53,906 bases of DNA, from assembly GCA_964448285.1 (NCBI GenBank), contig CAYUWG010000022.1, positions 1 to 53,906 of the forward strand, given 5' to 3'. Shown here in pieces: positions 24,786-33,763 of the stretch (position 1 is its first letter; every line of letters begins with the position of its first letter). Made by a program: the position numbers and the translations under genes. Source of the stretch: CAYUWG01 sp964448285. Its GTDB lineage: Bacteria; Bacteroidota; Ignavibacteria; SZUA-365. A model generated the notes under the pieces. It was not told the DNA's origin. It saw only the letters and a list, made by a program, of their open reading frames with translations, and did not search any database.

Positions 24786-26794
24786 TGGCGATGTGAGGCT
24801 TCGTGAGTAGAACCGGTGCCGAAGGCCGAAGTTAAAAGCTCCTCTTTCACTTCAACGCCATATTTCTTCATCAGCGATTCAATCCATTCGCGCTCGAGAC
24901 GTTTCGATTCGATCTCCTGAAATTTGCTGCTGACTTCTGATTGGGCTTCTTCGAACGTCTTTTCACGCGCCTTCTGCTTCTCATCCACTTTTATGATGGA
25001 GTAGCCGTATTGGAATTTCATCGGGCCTTCAACCCAGCCGACTTCCATCGTCATCGCTTTCTTCGAGAGTTCGTTGGCGCTTTCCGTTTGCAAGCCCCAG
25101 TCGCCCTGTTTCTCTTTGTATCCGACGCGCTGCGTATGTCGTGCAGCCAACTCGCCGAAATCGACACCGGTATTGAGGCTGTCGCGAAGAACGTTTGCGA
25201 TGCTGTCGTTCGCAACGAAAATTTCCCGGAAGCGCACTCTGTCCGGCCATCGGTATTCCGGCTTATGCTCTTCCCAATATGCACGGAGAGCTTCCTCTTT
25301 GATGGCAACGCGGTTCCACACCGCATCCTGTTCGGTTCGGAAGAGCAGGACTCCTTCCTTGTATTCCTGCATCAGTTCGGCAAACTCCGGATAGCGTGTT
25401 TCAAGATCAGCCGTTTCCTGCTCGAGCGCTTCTTTCTGACCGATAGCCAGAGCGACTTCATGGAGTGAACGAGGGTTGAGCGGCTTCCCCTGCAGGTCTT
25501 TGTTTCTCTCGATCGTTGTGATGGCATCCATGACGCTGATGGATTTCTTCGCGACAGTCACGAACGGGAGACTTCGTACCGTCTCTGGAACGTTGTTATA
25601 CCATCCTGCGACTGCTGTCGTGGAAACGGTGTCAACGTGTGGAATGATTTGATCGATAGTCGATTGGATTACGTTGACTCCTTGTTTTCGCAAAATGGAT
25701 TCAACGAAGGCGGCGTTGTCTTCTTCGTAGCCATAGCGACGATAAAGATCTTTCAACTCTTGTCGGGATTCTTCGAAAGGTTTCTGCGGGCGCTCGTCGA
25801 GCAGCTTGATAATGTGATAACCGAACGGTGTGCGAACGATGTCTGAGACTTCCCCGACTTTCAACTCGAAAGCGACGAGGTCGAACTCCGGAACGAATCG
25901 TCTGCGGGTTACCCAATCGAGATCGCCTCCCTTCGCTCCTGACTGTGGATCTTCGGAATTCCGCATCGCCAATGCGGCAAAGTCATGCCCCTTATTGATG
26001 GAGTCTTTGATCGCAATGATTTTGGCGTAGCTGGCTGCGGTGTCCTGAGGATTCTCGGCAGGGATACGAGTGAGAATGTGAGCACATCGAATCTCACCGC
26101 GCGTTGGACGCCGATCGATAACCTTGATCACGTGAAAACCGAACATCGTTTGCACGGGCTTCGCTGTGATTTCACCTTTCTTCAAAGAGTAGATTGCCTC
26201 ATCGAATACCGGTGCGGTCATGCCTGCGGTGAAATACATCAGGTCGCCTCCGTTTTGTGCTGAACCCGGATCTTCGGATTCAGCTCGAGCGAGTGAATCG
26301 AAACTTGCCCCTGCTTTCGCGAGCGCCGTTACCTTCATAGCCTTGTTCAGTGCAGCGGTGGTATCCACAAGACCCGTAGAATCGGGCATAGTTCGAATGA
26401 GAATGTGTGCGGCACGCACCTCATCCTTGCGACGGTTGTAAAGTGTTTCGATCTTCGGATCGATGAGCGCCCGTTCGGTGAGATACGGTATGGCGAGACT
26501 GTTTCGATACTCATTCAGTTCTTTCAGGATTTCAGGGTCTTTGTCATATCCCCGTTCCTTCGCTTCAAGAACCTTGAGTCGGTACTTGACCAGAAGGTTG
26601 AGGAAATCCTTTCGCTCCTGCAATGTCGATCTCTGGGCGGCCGCGATGCCGCCATTGTTCCTTATGTATTGTCGCTCGTACTCACCGATTGTGAGTTTGT
26701 ATGGGCCGATCTTTGCGACCACGTTTTCCGAAGAACTGCATCCTCCAAATACGAGAACGAGGGTGAGGATGGAGAGAAGGATTGCATGTTTCAT
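24782..26794 (-). CDS. PpiC-type lipoprotein with three parvulin domains
   Basis: From the ATG at 26794 this is a 670-residue lipoprotein (MKHAILLSILTLVLVFGGCS; lipobox Cys near 19). An in-frame start at 26857 would put 21 extra residues before the signal peptide and is unlikely. Parvulin segments are RAAHILIRTMPD to FGFHVIKVID, RCAHILTRIPAEN to FGYHIIKLLD, and VRFREIFVAND to YGYSIIKVDE. It shares the domain order and length of the gene downstream, so the two arose by duplication. It probably helps fold exported proteins at the periplasmic face of a membrane. The 242 bp upstream hold no gene, only a short direct repeat. Confidence 0.88.
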   Translation of the reverse strand: MKHAILLSILTLVLVFGGCSSSENVVAKIGPYKLTIGEYERQYIRNNGGIAAAQRSTLQERKDFLNLLVKYRLKVLEAKERGYDKDPEILKELNEYRNSLAIPYLTERALIDPKIETLYNRRKDEVRAAHILIRTMPDSTGLVDTTAALNKAMKVTALAKAGASFDSLARAESEDPGSAQNGGDLMYFTAGMTAPVFDEAIYSLKKGEITAKPVQTMFGFHVIKVIDRRPTRGEIRCAHILTRIPAENPQDTAASYAKIIAIKDSINKGHDFAALAMRNSEDPQSGAKGGDLDWVTRRRFVPEFDLVAFELKVGEVSDIVRTPFGYHIIKLLDERPQKPFEESRQELKDLYRRYGYEEDNAAFVESILRKQGVNVIQSTIDQIIPHVDTVSTTAVAGWYNNVPETVRSLPFVTVAKKSISVMDAITTIERNKDLQGKPLNPRSLHEVALAIGQKEALEQETADLETRYPEFAELMQEYKEGVLLFRTEQDAVWNRVAIKEEALRAYWEEHKPEYRWPDRVRFREIFVANDSIANVLRDSLNTGVDFGELAARHTQRVGYKEKQGDWGLQTESANELSKKAMTMEVGWVEGPMKFQYGYSIIKVDEKQKAREKTFEEAQSEVSSKFQEIESKRLEREWIESLMKKYGVEVKEELLTSAFGTGSTHEASHRH

Positions 26795-26872
26795 CGTTGT
26801 GCTTTGAAAACCCGAGTAAGTCATAGGATAAGAGTTAGGATTAGTTTTACAAGCCACTCAAGCCATGAAATT

Positions 26873-27032
26873 ATCACCAACGAGGCCGAAAAACAAGGTA
26901 AGTCAGGGGTTCTTCACTCGACGTCCCTTGGAATCAATGAAAAACGTTGATTTTCACGGAGACCGAATTTGGGTTTGGCGAGAGGAAAAGAAGGAATACC
27001 CTGTCTCCCGGCTTGAACAATCACCAACGAGG
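26873..27032. repeat. Pair of 13-bp direct repeats
   Basis: ATCACCAACGAGG occurs at 26873-26885 and again at 27020-27032, bracketing most of the gap between two lipoprotein genes. The second copy lies within AACAAT...ATTGTT arms just after the downstream stop codon. It could be chance or a trace of a small insertion. Confidence 0.3.
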
Positions 27033-27036
27033 ATTG

Positions 27037-27858
27037 TTATTTCACGACACAGGTATCAGGCGGCTGAACGATTTCCAGACCGATGACTTCCTGGTGAATA
27101 CGCCTTTGCAGAATGCCTGTGGGAATGCGTCCATTGAGAAGTGTAAAGATTGCCTCATTCCCATCGCCGACCACCAAGCCAAGAGGCTGGGCAAACCAGA
27201 AGCTCGCGTTTTCCCTGATGATCAATGGATTGAAGATATCCTGTGGATTTGCCGGATTGGGTAAACGAGCATCGATATCGATTTTCACGCGGGCACAGTT
27301 CTTAAATGTTCTGAAATCCGTTTGTATCGTTTCACGTCCGAGGTAGCTTGCCGTTACACGGAAGTAGATCGGGAAGAAAGGTATTTGATTGAATTCGAAA
27401 TTGATCAGCACCCAATTCGGCCTTGCGGAAGGATCCTTCGGGAGGATCAGGTATTCTTTCGGAAAGCCGCTGAATCCGGGAAGTCCCGGAAAGAGTGAAA
27501 ACGATCGAAGAGTAGGACTGGAGAAAAACACCCCCTGATCATCCTTCCTCACGAAGACTGTATCGATCGTGGAAGAAATCCCCATCACGGTCTCGTTTGT
27601 CTGAACCGAGTACACGAGTGAATCGAAAGTGATCCGACCCATGATCCTTGATGTGACACGGCCAACATCACGTACCGTTGGACCGGTCACACCGGTCGTA
27701 TCGATGCGATAACGCCAGAACGTCCCTTCCTCCATCGGGTAAAACTGTTGGTCGGCATAGAGCGGTTGTGCGTTAGAAGTAACAACCGTTGTCGAATCGT
27801 CGCACGAGATGATGAGAAACGGGATGGAAAGAAGCAACGCTACAGTGAAGTGATGCAT
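27037..27858 (-). CDS. Hypothetical lipoprotein
   Basis: The 273-residue protein has a lipoprotein signal (ALLLSIPFLIISCDDS, Cys near 19). The remainder is rich in beta-type sequence, with an early YPMEEGTFWRYRIDTTG segment that resembles many Bacteroidota lipoproteins of unknown role. No catalytic motif is seen. It lies 7 bp after rdgB on the same strand and upstream of the PpiC lipoproteins, so it may be cotranscribed with them. Placement as an envelope protein is reasonable; function is unknown. Confidence 0.7.
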   Translation of the reverse strand: MHHFTVALLLSIPFLIISCDDSTTVVTSNAQPLYADQQFYPMEEGTFWRYRIDTTGVTGPTVRDVGRVTSRIMGRITFDSLVYSVQTNETVMGISSTIDTVFVRKDDQGVFFSSPTLRSFSLFPGLPGFSGFPKEYLILPKDPSARPNWVLINFEFNQIPFFPIYFRVTASYLGRETIQTDFRTFKNCARVKIDIDARLPNPANPQDIFNPLIIRENASFWFAQPLGLVVGDGNEAIFTLLNGRIPTGILQRRIHQEVIGLEIVQPPDTCVVK

Positions 27859-27865
27859 GGGGATC

Positions 27866-28462
27866 CTATGATGAGAGGTATTCGAGCAATGCCTGAACTG
27901 CCTTTGCCCGATGACTGATCACATTTTTTTCTTCAAGCTCAAGTTCGGCAAGTGTCTTTTCGCATCCTGTCGGTTTGAAAATCGGATCGTATCCGAATCC
28001 ATTCTCACCGGATGGAGCCAACGTAATCACTCCATCGATACGGCCTTCGAACACGCTTTCAGGTCCGTTCCATACGAACGATAACGCTGTCCTGAACCGT
28101 GCCTGCCTTTTTCTTGCCGGCACTTGCGTCAACCGTCTCAGCAGCTTCCGGACGTTATCATCGTAGGTCGCATTCTCTCCGGCATATCGAGCAGAGCGTA
28201 CGCCCGGTTCTCCGAGAAGGTAATGGACTTCGAGTCCGGTGTCGTCCGAAATGGAAGGCAAGCCTGTACATGCAAAAGCGGAGCGGGCTTTCTTCAGCGC
28301 ATTCTCTTCGAGCGTCTCACCGTCCTCCTCGACATCGGGACAACCGGGAAAATCGCGGAGGTCCTTCAATGTCAGATCCGCTCCCTTGAACAACGATTTG
28401 AACTCTTCAACCTTGTGTGGATTTCTTGTTGCAATGACGAGAGTATGGACGCGCATGGACAT
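27866..28462 (-). CDS. rdgB: RdgB/HAM1 family dITP/XTP pyrophosphatase
   Basis: The 198-residue protein matches the Ham1 family through its length: TRNPHKVEEFKSLF near the N-terminus (substrate and phosphate binding), SISDDTGLEVHYLLGEPGV (catalytic Asp region), ARYAG, GFGYDPIF and SHRAKAVQALLEYL at the end. The enzyme hydrolyses non-canonical purine nucleotides such as dITP, ITP and XTP to the monophosphate, keeping them out of DNA. It is upstream of the lipoprotein gene and probably cotranscribed with it; nothing unusual is seen. Confidence 0.95.
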   Translation of the reverse strand: MSMRVHTLVIATRNPHKVEEFKSLFKGADLTLKDLRDFPGCPDVEEDGETLEENALKKARSAFACTGLPSISDDTGLEVHYLLGEPGVRSARYAGENATYDDNVRKLLRRLTQVPARKRQARFRTALSFVWNGPESVFEGRIDGVITLAPSGENGFGYDPIFKPTGCEKTLAELELEEKNVISHRAKAVQALLEYLSS

Positions 28463-28512
28463 CAGAGTGGTTAATCAAACTTCCACGGAAATATGTGAAT
28501 GTTCGCTGAATT

Positions 28513-28824
28513 TCATTGCCAGAGGATCTCCAACTTGCACACGATCAGATCAAGATTGTCTTGCTGGTTACTCATCAATAAACGGGATATCCGCTTGCCC
28601 TCAGCGGAAGCATGAGCACGGTTCATCGCATCTTCATCCTCAAAGAATATCTCGAGCATCATGTGAATCGTCCGTGTTCCGCCAAGCTGCTGCAAGGGCT
28701 TTCCGATTTCGATTCGAATCACATGGGGGAGGTCCCTGACCAGCGGGAGAAAGGCTCCATGAAGGAACGAGTCGAACGCTTCTCCATCCTCAGGCTTCGT
28801 AAAGACATATGTCAGGCGAATCAT
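28513..28824 (-). CDS. EthD-like dimeric alpha-beta barrel protein
   Basis: The 103-residue protein has the ferredoxin-like alpha-beta pattern of EthD and antibiotic-monooxygenase-type proteins: MIRLTYVFTKPEDGEAFDSF, FLPLVRDLPHVIRIEIGKPL, HMMLEIFFEDEDAMNRAHAS, EGKRISRLL. Such proteins dimerise and may degrade or bind small organic molecules; many have no known substrate. It lies 50 bp upstream of rdgB on the same strand. The fold call is moderate and the function unknown. Confidence 0.65.
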   Translation of the reverse strand: MIRLTYVFTKPEDGEAFDSFLHGAFLPLVRDLPHVIRIEIGKPLQQLGGTRTIHMMLEIFFEDEDAMNRAHASAEGKRISRLLMSNQQDNLDLIVCKLEILWQ

Positions 28825-28979
28825 CTCTGAACTCTTTCTTCCTTCTCCGGCAAAATGGGTGAAGAAGTCCTTCCAATCAAAGCCGTCGGATTTCTTTAAT
28901 AGTGCAGAATGCTTCGTCTGCTCTATTCATTTGTCCATTCATTTCGATCATAGTAGCTTGCTCAAGCCTGTCTTACGAT

Positions 28980-29054
28980 GGGCAGTTAGCTCAGCCGGTT
29001 CAGAGCGTCTGGTTTACACCCAGAAGGTCGGGGGTTCGAATCCCTCACTGCCCA
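28980..29054 (+). tRNA. tRNA-Val (anticodon TAC)
   Basis: A complete cloverleaf can be drawn: acceptor arms GGGCAGT and ACTGCCC, D arm GCTC...GAGC, anticodon stem TCTGG/CCAGA with loop TTTACAC (anticodon TAC), and T arm GGGGG-TTCGAAT-CCCTC. The discriminator base is A, followed by CCC, so the CCA end is not encoded. It stands alone, with lipoprotein and peptidase genes following in the same direction. Confidence 0.97.
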
Positions 29055-29087
29055 CCCACCACATCTCTCAGCAATCCCGAGTTTCCC

Positions 29088-29735
29088 GTGAATCCATCAA
29101 TCGCTCTCCTTTTCTTCGCAATCGCATTCACCGTATTCTCCGGTTGTGAGAAAAGCCCTCCTCCATTGAAAGACACGCCACCGGAGATAAAATTCTATGG
29201 CGAAAAATCCGCTATGATCGAATACGAATACTCCGACGACGCAAGCGGTTACAAAAAGCAGTACATCGGGAACTACGGTATGTACCAGCGAGAGGAAGAC
29301 AACTTCTCCGTCAAAGCGGGCGAGCGAACGAACACCATCAACACGTTGACGCTGCGCAATGACACGATTCAATACTCCATCGACATGTCGAAGAAGAAAG
29401 GTACGTCCTCCGCGTGGGATCTTGAAGAAATCAAGACGCTCACGAAGTCGCTTACAGCCGAGCAGAAGGAGAACATTAACGCTGTTCTGCTAACGCAAAT
29501 GGGTGCGATACGGCAGGGTACGGAAGTGATCTTAGGAAAAACCTGTGAGGTTTACGACATGATAGGTACGATGCGCGTCTCACTCTGGAAGGGGATTGTC
29601 ATGAAATCGGAAATGACGATGGGCAAACTCAGGATGACGATGACGGCAACCAAAATTGAAACGGACATTTCGCTTGAACCTGAACTCTTCCTGCCTCCGG
29701 AAGACGTGACGTTCACAACAGGAAAACCGATGTGA
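29088..29735 (+). CDS. Hypothetical lipoprotein
   Basis: The frame is open from upstream of the tRNA, but a start there would run through the tRNA gene. The GTG at 29088 gives a 215-residue protein with a good lipoprotein signal (NPSIALLFFAIAFTVFSGCEKS). The rest contains a repeated beta-type pattern (MIEYEYSDDASGYKKQYIGN, TNTINTLTLRNDTIQYSIDM) and no motif I recognise. The stop lies upstream of an M14 peptidase gene, with a GTG of that frame overlapping it, so the two are probably cotranscribed. The protein is likely exposed in the periplasm or at the outer membrane. Confidence 0.72.
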   Translation: MNPSIALLFFAIAFTVFSGCEKSPPPLKDTPPEIKFYGEKSAMIEYEYSDDASGYKKQYIGNYGMYQREEDNFSVKAGERTNTINTLTLRNDTIQYSIDMSKKKGTSSAWDLEEIKTLTKSLTAEQKENINAVLLTQMGAIRQGTEVILGKTCEVYDMIGTMRVSLWKGIVMKSEMTMGKLRMTMTATKIETDISLEPELFLPPEDVTFTTGKPM

Positions 29736-29755
29736 GGACGGTTCGTGGAGGTCGT

Positions 29756-31570
29756 ATGCGATTAGGTATCTTCATCGCTCCATTCTTTCTTTTCGTCACG
29801 AGCTCCATCGCACAGCAAGACTGGCGGACGGACTACGAGAAGTCCGGCTTCACGAGAAGCCCGCGCTACTCCGAAACGCATGAGTATCTCAAACGACTCG
29901 ATCGAGCGTCACCCTGGGTGCAACTGACCTCGTTCGGCAAAACGCCTCAGGGACGGGACTTGCCGTTGGTTATTCTCAGTAAGGACAGAGCGTTCACACC
30001 TGCGAAAGCAAGAAGCTCCGGCAAGCCCGTCGTGTTGATTCAAAGCGGCATACACGCCGGCGAGATCGATGGAAAAGACGCAAGCCTCATGCTGATCCGT
30101 GAGATCGCCATAACGAAATCACTCAGCTATCTCGCCGACAACGCGATTGTTCTTTTCATGCCCATCTTCAATCTGGACGGACACGAGCGACAGAGTAAGT
30201 TCAACCGCATAAATCAGAACGGGCCTGAAGAAATGGGCTGGCGTACGACCGCGCAGAATTACAACCTCAATCGTGATTATCTGAAGGCTGACGCGCCGGA
30301 AATGCGCGCGTGGCTAAGCGTGTTCAACGAGTGGCTCCCTGAATTGCTCATCGATTGCCATGTGACGAACGGCATCGACTTCCAGTACAATCTGACCTAT
30401 GCGATGGAGATGTATGGGAACGCAGCTCCGTCGGTTGTGTCGTGGCAGAAGGAGTTGGTACAGAGCTTCACTGCCGGAATGGCTTCGCAGAATGATCCGG
30501 TGTTTCCGTACGTCTTCCCGAGAGAGGACAGTGATCTTTCGAAGGGACTGCTGAGCTATGCTGCGCCGCCGCGCTTCAGTACCGGCTATGCCGCCGTTCG
30601 AAACAGAGCAGCTTTACTCGTTGAAACACATATGCTCAAATCCTATCGAGACCGGGTTACGGCAACGTATCGTTTGCTCGTTGAAGTCCTTTCATTCATT
30701 GGGAAAAATCCACTCGCGCTCGTCGAAGCCGTGAAACAAGCGGATGCAGAGACAGTGCGATTCTTCTCGTCGTCGAATCCGGTGCAATACCCGATTCAAT
30801 TTCAGGGTAGCGATAAAGCGACGATGCGTGAGTTTCTCGGGTACGAAGCGATAACGAAAAGAAGTGTCGTGACGGGAAGGGAATACCACGCCAGGGATCG
30901 GACAAAGCCTGAAAGAGTGTCGATTCCTTTCTTCGATGACGTGAAACCTTCGCTTTCCATCACACCTCCACGTATGTACTTCATCCCGCAGGAATGGAAC
31001 CGCGTGATCGAGGTGCTTCAAGCTCACGGTATCAGGCTCGAAACGCTTGCGAAACCTCACGAGGTTGAAGTGGAAACCTACGTTTTCTCGCAGGCAAAAT
31101 GGAGATCGGCGCCTTTCGAAAATCATCACACATTGGAGAGCGTCAAGCATACCACTCGCATCGAATCAATCACCTATCCAGCCGGGACGTATGTCGTTCG
31201 GTTGAATCAAACGGCAGCGAAAGTGGCCATTCATCTTCTTGAACCGGACGCTCCCGATTCGTTTGTCTCGTGGGGCTTCTTCGATTCAATTTTCGAGCAA
31301 AAGGAATATTTCGAAGGATACGTCATGGAGGAAATCGCTGCCCAAATGATGGCGTCCGATTTGAAACTCAAAGCAGAGTACGAAGCAAGGATAGCGGAGG
31401 ACAGCGTGTTTGCAGCGAACGCGCGCGCGCGGCTTTCGTTTTTCTATCAACGTTCGCCGTATTACGATCAGAAAATGAATGTCTATCCGGTAGGGAGGCT
31501 CATGAAGGATGTCAGCATAGAAACGAGAAAGAAAACGCGCAAGGGTTCGACGAATCAATATGCGCACTGA
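29756..31570 (+). CDS. M14-family zinc carboxypeptidase, exported
   Basis: From the ATG at 29756, which has GGAGG 4 bases upstream, this is a 604-residue protein with a signal peptide (MRLGIFIAPFFLFVTSSIAQ). Zinc ligands are His100 and Glu103 (SGIHAGEIDG) and His202 (IDCHVTNG). The substrate-binding NLNRDY (170-175) and a likely catalytic Glu in ALLVETHML follow. The catalytic domain ends near residue 300 and is followed by a 300-residue C-terminal part of unknown fold. A GTG start at 29732 is less likely. It probably trims peptides in the periplasm. M14 proteins of this long type are common in Bacteroidota. Confidence 0.88.
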   Translation: MRLGIFIAPFFLFVTSSIAQQDWRTDYEKSGFTRSPRYSETHEYLKRLDRASPWVQLTSFGKTPQGRDLPLVILSKDRAFTPAKARSSGKPVVLIQSGIHAGEIDGKDASLMLIREIAITKSLSYLADNAIVLFMPIFNLDGHERQSKFNRINQNGPEEMGWRTTAQNYNLNRDYLKADAPEMRAWLSVFNEWLPELLIDCHVTNGIDFQYNLTYAMEMYGNAAPSVVSWQKELVQSFTAGMASQNDPVFPYVFPREDSDLSKGLLSYAAPPRFSTGYAAVRNRAALLVETHMLKSYRDRVTATYRLLVEVLSFIGKNPLALVEAVKQADAETVRFFSSSNPVQYPIQFQGSDKATMREFLGYEAITKRSVVTGREYHARDRTKPERVSIPFFDDVKPSLSITPPRMYFIPQEWNRVIEVLQAHGIRLETLAKPHEVEVETYVFSQAKWRSAPFENHHTLESVKHTTRIESITYPAGTYVVRLNQTAAKVAIHLLEPDAPDSFVSWGFFDSIFEQKEYFEGYVMEEIAAQMMASDLKLKAEYEARIAEDSVFAANARARLSFFYQRSPYYDQKMNVYPVGRLMKDVSIETRKKTRKGSTNQYAH

Positions 31571-31924
31571 TATCGGTAGTATTTGTCAACCTCTCGCACG
31601 AGTGAGATTTATTCTCTCGAACCCTTATCTTTAAGCCGATTGAGTCTGTGCCTTGCATCACAGCACTGCACGACTCTAAGGATCATCGTGAAAGACTTCC
31701 GTACAAATGGCACCACCGAGCGAGGTGGAAAGCTTGGGTTGAATTCCATCGCAAGGATGTATCGGGAACCGCAATCGGTTGCCTCATCATTCGCTGCTGT
31801 CTATTACGATATTGACCCACTCGATTTGAAAGAGTGAACATAGCTCAACGTGATTTGATCATACCCCGACGTTTTGGTCGATGAAAAAAAAGAGTGCCCA
31901 AGGTCCGAGTCCGAACGGATTGAC
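31571..31924. other. 354-bp gap upstream of the nos operon
   Basis: This gap should contain the promoter and control sites of the nos operon. I found no convincing FNR or NNR site. A TGAT-TTG-ATCA palindrome at about 31851 has one base too few between the half-sites. A 49-codon GTG-started frame (31688-31837) is possible but unsupported. Confidence 0.4.
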
Positions 31925-33232
31925 ATGAATAGAACCATTGATTCCGAACATCCCCAACCATCGACTGAAGTCTTTTCCGGCGTTTTCATCCGTTCCTGGA
32001 TGCTCGCAGCGCTGATTTTCTTTTTTGTCGCGGCATTATTCGGCACGCTGATGCGCTACTTCTTCATCGAGCCGATCCCCTTTCTCGAATACAAGCATCT
32101 TCTTCATGCACATTCGCATACGGCGCTTCTCAGTTGGGCATTCATGCTTGTGAGCGGAGGGATTCTCTTTCTTATCGTCCCGCAAAGTCCGCATAGAAGG
32201 CAGTATCGGATTCTGTTCGTGGTAAACGTTGCCGTCGGTGCGGGATTGGCGGGAAGTTTCCTCATTCAGGGTTATGGAGCTTTCAGCATCGTGTTCTCTT
32301 CTTTGCATCTGCTCGCAGTGTATGGCTTCGCGATGTACATCCTCAAGGACCTGCGGCGATGCGAACAAACGAACGCGATACGATTCATTCGTTGGGGCGT
32401 GTACTGGTTGCTGATCTCGACACTCGGCGTCTGGGCTGCCGGACCGGTGAAGATCTATCTGGGAAAACTGCATCCTTTGTACTACGCAAGCATTCAGTTT
32501 TTCCTCCACTTCCAGTTCAATGGATGGTTTACCTACGCGATCCTTGGAATGATGACCTTCTTCCTCCATCGTAAGGGAATAGATGTCCCTTTGCCGAATC
32601 ATGGATTTCGCCTGCTCCACGTATCCCTGATCTTCACCTACGCATTGAGTATTACTTGGAGCACTCCCGTTTCTGTCCTCTTCTATTTGAACTCACTCGG
32701 TGTGCTTCTTCAGGTCGTCGCGTTCTACCTTCTCGTGATCCCGTTGATGAAAGCGTACCATCCCATGATTAAAAAAGCTGTGTGGACCGACCGCTTCCTG
32801 CAACTTGGACTTGCCTGTTTCATCATCAAGGTGTTGACGCAGTTAGCGGTTGCATTACCCATCGTTGCGACAATCTCGTACACGATCCACAACTACGTGA
32901 TCGGATTCATCCACCTCATCATGCTTGGCTCAATCTCGCTCACCGGTGCTGGAATACTCCTGAAGGCGGGCATCTTTCCCATCAACAAGCGATCACAAGC
33001 CGGGTGGTACCTCCTTCTCTCGTCATTCGTGTTGACGGAGGTTATTCTCTTCGGACAAGGAACGCTCCTCTGGCTTGAATGGGGCTTCGTGAAGTGGTAT
33101 TACGAGATACTCTTTAGCGCAACAGCTCTGCTTCCCGTTTCGATTCTCATCATTCTTTCCGGATTCACGACAAGACCCGGGAGTTATTCTCAAGACTTTT
33201 CGCAATCACATCCATCACTCACCACCATGTAA
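31925..33232 (+). CDS. Heme-copper-oxidase subunit I-like or NnrS-like membrane protein of the nos cluster
   Basis: From the ATG at 31925 this is a 435-residue protein with about 12 predicted membrane helices. Histidines are clustered in helix two (EYKHLLHAHSHTALLSW), mid-protein (KLHPLYYASIQFFLHFQFNG) and late (HNYVIGFIHLIMLG). These could ligate heme b. The copper-site signature of oxidases (HPEVY followed by HH) is not visible, so it is unlikely to reduce oxygen or NO. It precedes a lipoprotein cytochrome c and nosZ with only 8 bp to the former. An electron-transfer role from the quinone pool toward NosZ is a reasonable inference. A TTG at 31874 in frame is a less likely start. Confidence 0.65.
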   Translation: MNRTIDSEHPQPSTEVFSGVFIRSWMLAALIFFFVAALFGTLMRYFFIEPIPFLEYKHLLHAHSHTALLSWAFMLVSGGILFLIVPQSPHRRQYRILFVVNVAVGAGLAGSFLIQGYGAFSIVFSSLHLLAVYGFAMYILKDLRRCEQTNAIRFIRWGVYWLLISTLGVWAAGPVKIYLGKLHPLYYASIQFFLHFQFNGWFTYAILGMMTFFLHRKGIDVPLPNHGFRLLHVSLIFTYALSITWSTPVSVLFYLNSLGVLLQVVAFYLLVIPLMKAYHPMIKKAVWTDRFLQLGLACFIIKVLTQLAVALPIVATISYTIHNYVIGFIHLIMLGSISLTGAGILLKAGIFPINKRSQAGWYLLLSSFVLTEVILFGQGTLLWLEWGFVKWYYEILFSATALLPVSILIILSGFTTRPGSYSQDFSQSHPSLTTM

Positions 33233-33240
33233 GGAATTCT

Positions 33241-33732
33241 ATGAACAGATCGATCTCATTTTTTTCAACACTGCTCCTCCTCATCCTTTGCTCCTGCGGA
33301 GGCGGAGAGCAAAAGCCCGCAGACCAAAACACAGGTTCCGGCGAAATAAAAGCCGCTCCGATGAAAGGTATCGGAGAAGTCAAGAATGTGACGCTCACCG
33401 ATCCAATAGACGAAGTGATGATTAAAAGCGGACGTGCGATCTACGAAATGAAGTGCGCCGCTTGCCATAAACTCACCGACCAACGGGTTGTTGGCCCCGG
33501 ATGGGCCGGCGTAACGAATCGGCGTCGTCCCGAGTGGATCATGAATATGATCACGAACGTCGACGTCATGCTTGAACAAGATCCTGCGGCACAGAAACTT
33601 CTCGAAGAGTGTCTCACCCGTATGCCGAATCAAGGCGTATCCATTGGAGATGCTCGCGATATTCTCGAGTTCATGAGATTGAACGATACGGAACAAGTCG
33701 GGAAGAAAGACAAAGCCGTTACACAGAACTGA
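33241..33732 (+). CDS. Lipoprotein monoheme cytochrome c of the nos cluster
   Basis: The 163-residue protein has a lipoprotein signal (FFSTLLLLILCSCGGG) and one heme-binding motif CAACH near residue 76. A likely axial methionine lies in CLTRMPNQGVS near residue 125. This is the class I cytochrome c layout. Cytochromes c are regular members of atypical nos clusters and are thought to deliver electrons to NosZ. It has AGGA before its ATG and precedes nosZ by 31 bp. Membrane anchoring matches the predicted anchoring of NosZ. Confidence 0.87.
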   Translation: MNRSISFFSTLLLLILCSCGGGEQKPADQNTGSGEIKAAPMKGIGEVKNVTLTDPIDEVMIKSGRAIYEMKCAACHKLTDQRVVGPGWAGVTNRRRPEWIMNMITNVDVMLEQDPAAQKLLEECLTRMPNQGVSIGDARDILEFMRLNDTEQVGKKDKAVTQN

Positions 33733-33763
33733 TTATCCACCAAACAATCTGAGGAGAAACACC

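Noticed and set aside
28902..29087. Upstream extension of the lipoprotein gene through the tRNA-Val
   Set aside because: It would require translation through a complete tRNA; the GTG at 29088 gives a proper lipoprotein signal.
31688..31837. 49-codon GTG-started frame ending in AAVYYDIDPLDLKE
   Set aside because: The composition looks protein-like, but there is no clear ribosome site, homologue or partner; it lies in the nos promoter gap.
31851..31861. TGAT-TTG-ATCA as a possible FNR/NNR site for the nos operon
   Set aside because: The half-sites are separated by 3 bases; the FNR family needs 4, and the flanking T and A are not both present.
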